Of a stretch of 64,000 bases of DNA, positions 57,401 to 64,000 are shown one piece after another. Position 1 is the stretch's first letter, and the number at the start of each line of letters is the position of its first letter. Below the pieces are notes generated by a model. The model ran no database searches, was not told the DNA's origin, and saw nothing but the letters and a program-made list of their open reading frames with translations. The translations under genes and the position numbers were made by a program. Source of the stretch: Atopsyche davidsoni (taxonomy: Eukaryota > Arthropoda > Insecta > Trichoptera > Hydrobiosidae); contig JAILWY010000010.1 of the NCBI GenBank assembly GCA_022113835.1, forward strand, positions 3,249,501 through 3,313,500. Direction: 5' to 3'.

Positions 57401-60400
57401 AGCAATTATTTCCTTGAAAATAGCGAGATATTGTATAGAAGCACCCATAAAAGGATATATACTATATAAGTACACAAATATGCGTATTTAAATAAACTTA
57501 GTTGTTATTAAAGATTTAGACAATCAAATATGGAAATAAATTATTCTACGGCAGTGCTAATGGTTTTAAATTACTGACGATAATAAATTTAGCGAGTCAA
57601 ATGTTATTTCATGAAATTAATTTATCTTCGTCAAAATCAATTAATTCCAAAGCCGCATATTCCTAGAATCGAATTCCGCTATTATCATAAACTTGATAGT
57701 AGCTTTATTCAGAGAAATACTATGTTATAACTCTTCGTAAAATAAGTATGATCTGCTTTTACTTTGTTGCTGAGAATGTTCATAATATCTGATCAAATAA
57801 AATTATTTTTTTTACTCGAAGACTAATCTTTTTACTCCAACCGTACTTGGGAACACTGCGGCTAGCAATTAAGCGAGGCTATTGTAATAATGGTTTCATG
57901 ATGATAAACGTTACACATCTTATCTTCCATCAACATATTGACGCCATAAAGCGAGTATCGTATTATCTTTGATACTTTCTAGCAAAAGTGCGTTTATAAT
58001 AATAACTTAGGCAATGAATAGAAAAATTCGAACCATTTTATGGGTGAGTACGTGACCTCTTACAAGATAACAAACCTTTTTACCGCTCGTAAAGTACCTA
58101 AATATAGGCTTGTTCTTTTGGGGTGGTGCGGAGGAGGCGCCTGCGATATCGAAGCGAATTTATGAGTGCTCTCAATTCAGCTTAAGCGGCGTCACTAACT
58201 AGCTTGTGAATTATGAAAGTGTCAGGATTGTGATAAATATCCAAGACTTCGCGCCGATTCCTGGGCCTGGGAGGACACACGCAAGGGTGAAAAACCCCAA
58301 TAGCTCCAGATGATCATATCTAAGCGTTTGATACAGCCTATCCACAAGAACCTTAACCTGAAAGCTCGCTTTATTCTAAAACCATAAATTGAACATATGC
58401 ATTGTGCTCGAGTACATTATGATTTTATTAAAAAAAGACGTTACATACAAAACCTTTTTTAAAACAATTTATTACATTTTTAAATGTAACATTTAAACTA
58501 TCCAAAATAGTTACAATGCACAACGCCAATATGTTTCATCGAATACAATGTCTGGCCTGGTTTTATTGGAACAATTAATCCACTTCATTAAGTATGACAG
58601 AATTCAATGAAGTTATATATGGGCTATTAATGCAGGTGCAGTAAGTAAAACTGCAGAATATGCAGGGCACATATAAGCGACTCCTGCTTTCCACCATAGG
58701 CTATGGGCTAAGAAATGCGCCTTCGGATTTCATGTTGCATTCTGGCGTAGTCACGTTTTCTCGAATACCCATAACTTGTACAGATTAGTATTGCAGAACT
58801 GTTCCACACTATATCGGGGGCTCCCTTTGCTTACTCTCTTCGCAAAGTTTTTCTCTTCTTATACGAGCATTGTATGTAGATTTGATTCGATCTCCGTTCC
58901 TATATTTATCTCGGCTCTTTTTGCAGAATTTATACATCGCAGCCGAGCTATATATCGTGCAAAGATTGATTTATCGTGCTTTCGTGAAGTCAAATATGTA
59001 TATGGGTTTTTAATTTATTACATTATTGACTTCTTACATTGAATATTTTATGACCGTAATTCATATTACATTTTATAGAAATTCAATTTGAAAACATCAA
59101 AATATACATATTTCAAATCGTTACCGTATCTTAAGCAGACGTTAAATTCACGACTTAAAAATTATTTTTTTAAGTGTTTACTTATTATTATCTGGATATT
59201 ATATTAAGCCCTTTGTTAAGTAAAATGTTAACCGCATTAGCACAAAGTGCATATATGGAATTATACCAACTAGAATTCACTTAGGAAGTCTGCCTAATAA
59301 AATTATTTGATATCTTTGATGTGCGGGAACAGGCAGAAATTGATGAATACGTGATAATCCGACACAGGAGCGCCACCAGCAGAAGTGCATATCCTGAACA
59401 AATTCAATTTTCTCTTGGCAGAGAAACGCTGTTAACTTTCTCTGACGATAAAACCATGCCAATTCTCAAACTCGCAGTTTGATAAAGCGAGACGCTGCTG
59501 CACTCGCCTCCGCGGCTCGAGACGAATCCAATATTATAATTCCCCCTCAATAGGCAAACAATCCAATTAAATTTATAGCGAAATCGATTTCAATGAATAT
59601 TTATTGAATATTAGCATTAAAATTGTTTTTCAGATTGCGCATGCCGAGTGGATTTCTTGTTTTAGATGGCAAAGTGGAAACTGCGATATTCTGCGACTGG
59701 TTTGATTTGTAACTCTTCATATTTATAAAACATATATGAATAGCTAAGAGACTACATTTTGGTTTCTGAAATTTATCGGTTTCGGTTTCAGTACTGTGCT
59801 CAAGAAACCTGCAAAAACATCTTTAATATAATTTCTACTCTCAAAAATTTTACTCAAAAAGTTATTTTGGTTCCGCTTTTTACACAACAGACTAAGTGAA
59901 CGGAAAACTTAATTTTTTTTGTAGCTTTAGGGTTCAATATGGACTCATTCTCATATATTACATTACACTGTTGACTAGGCGAGACTTATTTCAGCTGCTT
60001 TCTTTCATGGCGTTAGTCTTAATATTGTTGCCCGCGTCTCGCATTCATATACGTTTTTTTAGCGAGTTTTTTTCAGTTAAGTGCCATCATAGCTTTATCA
60101 TCTACGAGAGCCCAACTACAATTATTAAATCAAAAAATTTGTCACGGGTATATAAAATGAGTTTATCAATTTCCTTTTCTTTTATAATACAAAAATACGT
60201 TAATTCATGCAGAATTTTTGAACAAGTATTTGCTGATGTAATTAAGGTACTGTAAATATTGTAAGTGATACTTCTACTATTAACTATGTTCAGTCTTCAG
60301 TCTAATTTGTATAGACGAATGACGATTACGCAGTCTCGTGTTTTCTTTAAATACAGGTCGATATATATTTAAACCACTAAAACAATAAAACCTGGTCGCA

Positions 60401-61470
60401 AACATTATTTGGTATTGGTTACTGAAGTAGAAACGAGACGATATTTTACACTTTTAGTGTGTAGATAAATTGCTATAGTACATTTTACCGAGTTAATAAT
60501 TTTAATGCTGAAGAAGCATCTATCTAGCTTGCTCTGTTTTCTCACACATGAGTCTTACATCATTATATTATTTAGTAAACTGCAGTAATCCTAGTACGAC
60601 TCGAGAGAGCACCTCACGTGGCGAAGAGTCTCTGAAGCAAAATATCATGTATACACAATTGTTTTGAATAGATATAAATCTCACAAAAGATTATCTATTC
60701 AAGAGGTCTTATCTGTGATACAAACTTACAAGTTACTTATGATGATATAATATTAAAAGGAGTTTATAAGGAGATATTCTGAGAAATTAATTAGCATTCG
60801 TGTCTCAAAACGATTTTGAAACGTTAACGACGTATGATAATGCTTTACCAAAGGGGATGAAATAAATACTTATTAAAAGTGCCATGTGCCTTTCTGGAAG
60901 TTTTAGAGATTGCTCCTTTTTTTTAATGATGCTTGGTTTGCTTTTTGAATAACTGTAGATAATTGAAAGAAAATATTGTGTTTTAGTAAATATTTTTTTA
61001 TCAATCTGTTCGCGCTATCGGATGCATATTTAAATGCTCTGCGTGATTTGTTTATTTGTTTAATTCGAAGAGGTCGAAATATTTCATCAAATTATTCATG
61101 CACTCAAATACGTATTTAGATGCTTTGATAAGTACCGAGACTCGCTTATTGCGAGATATTACATGTAACAAAGCATATAATGTTCATGAAAACTATTTGA
61201 TGCTTATAAATACATTTGCAATTGAGACAACGTGAAAAGCTGGCGAAACCGATCAACAATAAAAATTATTATGTGAAAATATCATTGAAGTATTTTAATA
61301 TTTTATAAAGGTAAAATACTTGAGTGATTTTTCCGCGGGTAGATTTATATTGGTGACCGGTTTCGCCAACCTTTCACGTTTCACCAAGTATTATTTTGAC
61401 CACGCAAAATTATATATATATATATATTTTTTGAAACACCTTTTTATAAGTGTGTTGATCCCAACAATAC
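51445..61470. other. Gene-free AT-rich stretch with islands
   Basis: No supported gene. GC-richer, higher-complexity islands lie at about 56,100-56,260, 58,110-58,320 and 59,310-59,530. Open frames of up to 119 codons occur (59,896-60,255 plus), without recognisable motifs. The stretch may be intergenic or a long intron. Confidence 0.35.
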
Positions 61471-61479
61471 TTAACCGAA

Positions 61480-61901
61480 TCGCGACGACGTTGGCAGTGC
61501 AGTGCGCTTGTAAATTTATCGCAAAATGTATACTGTGGCCGGGTTCGCAACTCCGCGCAGCCGACATCTCGTTTCACCGAATTCTATCCAAATTCTCAAA
61601 AAAATGTTACGACTCCGACGCGGTATATATTCCCAATAAAAATTTCTGCGTGTCACTACTACGGCGGCGTTTATTGTTTTCTAATAATAAATCCCGACTC
61701 CGGGCAGATGATCGGCCGCCCACAGTGGTACAGCAAAGGAAACGGCGGAATTGCGCGAACACGCGTGCCCCGCTCTTCACGCATTCCTCCCATATTGCCA
61801 CTATAAATTCCATGGCGATATCCTTCATGGAGTTAAACTTGCTCCTGCAGCCCGCGATATTGCGAATCGAGCCGGTCCCGAGTGCCCCGGCGGCCGAAAA
61901 A
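61480..61901. other. GC-rich island at the edge of a tandem repeat
   Basis: About 420 bp rich in CG dinucleotides relative to its surroundings. A 205-codon plus-strand frame (61,320-61,937) and a 73-codon minus frame overlap it. The long frame begins in AT-rich sequence and crosses a (TA)n run and runs into the tandem repeat, so I do not call it a gene. Promoter or untranslated exon is possible. Confidence 0.35.
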
Positions 61902-62860
61902 CCCCGATACCCGATTTATTCGCAGCCCGGAATCTAAATATGAGATTCCCGCAACGAACTTCCCACGGCCACTCTAATTGAGTGAGGCGTTCCTACTTTA
62001 TTCGGTGGATCTGTGCCTGTCTTAATAAAAATAAAATTCGTTTATTTTTGCATGCGTTTATGTGTAATAAACATCGACGATCTAAATGACAATGTTAAAA
62101 ATTTATAACAGGTAAGGCAGGAGGATGCAATGATCACCCCTGGGTATTTTTGTTGGCTACTTGGCGTTCCTTCTCGTCGGAGACTGTTATATTTTCAACG
62201 AGCAGGATATGATGGAAAATATCATTCAAGGAATTAATGTCTGTAGTGGACAGGTAGTGAGTCTGGGGTTTCCCCGATACCCGATTTATTCGCAGCCTGT
62301 AATCTTAATATGAGATTCCTGCAACGAACTTCCCACGGCCACTCTAATTGAGTGAGGCGGTCCTACTTTATTCGGTGGATGGCAGTCGTCGCGACTTATT
62401 TTTATATTAAATGCCTGTCTTAATAAAAACAAAATTCCTTTATTTTTTGCATGTGTTTATGTGTAATAAATATCTACGATCTAAAGGACAAAGTTAAAAA
62501 CTTATAACAATAACAGGTAAGGCAGGAGGATGCAATGATCACCCCTGGGTATGTTTGTTGCCTACTTGGCGTTCCTTCTCGTCTGAGACTGTTATATTTT
62601 CAATGAGCAGGATATGGTGGAAAATATCATTTAAGGAATTAATGTCTGTAGTGGACAGGTAGTGAGTCTGGGGTGTCCCCAATACCCGATTTATTCGCAG
62701 CCTGTAATCTAAATATGAGATTCCTGCAACGAACTTCCCACGGCCACTCTAATTGAGTGAGGCGTTCCTACTTTATTCGGTGGATGGAAGTCGTCGCGAC
62801 GTTTTATCCCTTTTATTTTAATATTAAATGCCGGTCTTAGTAGAAGACTCGTAACTTATA
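61902..62860. repeat. 370-405 bp tandem repeat, 2.5 copies
   Basis: Units begin CCCC[G/A]ATACCCGATTTATT at 61,902, 62,272 and 62,677. They share ACGAACTTCCCACGGCCACT and AGGCAGGAGGATGCAATGAT with few differences. Unit 1 lacks about 35 bp (around GTCGTCGCGACTTATT) present in unit 2. Each full unit contains a possible donor CAG-GTAAGG. The function is unknown. Confidence 0.85.
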
Positions 62861-64000
62861 CGTATGACCAAAACAGAGCGGAAGAAATTTGTGTCTGTTG
62901 CTGGCTTCGTAGCCAAAACACACTGAAAATTTTTAAAAAGCCTTACATTGAATAGCATAAAATTATTTTTCTCGTGTAGGTATAGTTAACGGTTTGAATA
63001 AATATCGTATATTATCCGACACAAACAACTCATACTTACAAAAAATAATAAAAACATTCATATTGGTTAAGTACATTTCTTTAAAGAGAATATTCTTTCC
63101 CCCTTTTTGTATTTTTTTTTTAACAATTTAGCTTTTTAGCGATAAAGCTCCTGTGCGCAGAAACTCTCTTTGAATCATTTTACTTTTGAGATTTAACGTT
63201 GAGTGTGCATTTATAATGAAAAGCTATATTTTTAATGTCCGTGTTAATTTTTCTAGTCACAATATTTCAAACGACCGGAGTCCAGACATCATACAGGCAA
63301 AAGCACCTGAATACCAAAGATATATTGCGACTCAATACTCATATGGTTGTTAATTATTGCGACCCTGGTGCATGTTGCTTTACAATAGTTTTAAAAGCTC
63401 ATTAGTTCGCTAATTTACTAGTATAAACCTAACAAAACATAAAGGTATTTCAGTATTATTTTTAGTATTTGCTATGTACCTCACTGCCTATTTGAAAGTT
63501 TTTTTGTTGGATTATGAGGCAGCCATGACCTCTAAAGAGTCCTAGAGTTTCAATGATCGGCAGCTCTATTTGTATGTTTATTGGAACTCGGCAGACTGAA
63601 ATGTGATATTATCTTTAGAGAGCGACCCCACACAGCTTTTGAAAGCCTCCGGTAGCTTCGGGCATATTAAAAAAAAACCGACCGATTCTTCTATCACTTA
63701 CACATATTTTTACATCTCCAAAAGACTAAATATTATTTATTTAGTATAAGAAGTAACTTTACTTTGTTAATATGTGAAAATTATTTGAATTTATTCAATA
63801 AAAATATTTTCTGGTTTGCCAACAAAACATACGTGCTATTTTTGTTCAATTATTTGAAATATCTATACGCTCAATTGAAAATCATTTTAATAAACTACTT
63901 TACATTACATTCTCGCCTTTAAATGTTTAATTGAATTCACAAATTTGTTCTAAGAGCTTGAGTAAAATAACTTCCGGTCGACACATGTCTGGACACAGTA
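62861..64000. other. Gene-free AT-rich end of the window
   Basis: Nothing recognised. Short frames only. Confidence 0.4.

Noticed and set aside
61320..61937. 205-codon plus-strand open frame, the longest in the window
   Set aside because: It starts in AT-rich sequence, crosses a (TA)n run, has arbitrary composition and ends inside a tandem repeat. No domain is recognised.

Overview
The window looks like nuclear DNA of an animal, most probably an insect. It is AT-rich, has spliceosomal introns (GT...AG, polypyrimidine acceptors, AATAAA signals), carries Tc1/mariner and hAT transposon relics of the kind common in insects, and holds many microsatellites and fold-back elements. I see no bacterial or organellar gene, rRNA, tRNA or CRISPR array. 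The species cannot be named from the sequence.

The left half (about 1.9-30.1 kb) is a head-to-tail array of related genes, all on the minus strand and built almost entirely from very small exons (24-177 nt). Nearly every exon is a multiple of 3 and lies in phase 0, so exons could be lost, gained or skipped without breaking the frame. From upstream to downstream (high to low coordinates) I read them as F (25.0-30.0 kb), E (21.4-23.5), D (14.8-18.8), C (10.3-12.2), B (5.5-8.4) and A (1.9-3.5), with the 3' end of another gene, G, at 30.8-31.0 kb. In A, B, D and E the first coding exon is only ATG GAG, followed at once by a GT donor. Two 5' ends alternate: type I (A, C, E; CACC-ATG-GAG) and type II (B, D, and probably F; ATA/ATT-ATG-GAG in an exon with its own 3' splice site). 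The simplest reading is three tandem copies of a II+I gene pair. A (267 codons) and D (266 codons) read cleanly from start to stop. B reads cleanly if one damaged exon is skipped. E has one doubtful exon. C has lost its start codon and several signals. F has lost its 5' end. The predicted proteins are mostly acidic, Ser/Glu/Asp-rich and low in complexity. They have no signal peptide or domain I recognise, and I assign no function.

Within the genes, two-exon cassettes have been multiplied with their introns: a 313-bp unit twice in B, a 460-bp unit three times in F, and an older DSDE/DxQESID pair in E. The spacers between genes share a related 3' flank: a conserved 51-nt exon-like block, an AT-rich 140-185 bp repeat, and in C and E a LINE-like tail. 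The terminal exon of F sits in a four-copy 172-bp tandem repeat.

The right half (about 31-64 kb) has no gene I can support. It is AT-rich DNA with islands of higher GC, transposon relics (a truncated Tc1/mariner copy at 41.9 kb, a frameshifted hAT/ZBED-like copy at 50.7 kb), three fold-back elements and a 370-405 bp tandem repeat at 61.9-62.9 kb. It may be a gene desert or a long intron. Exon coordinates were worked out by eye from splice motifs and need RNA evidence.
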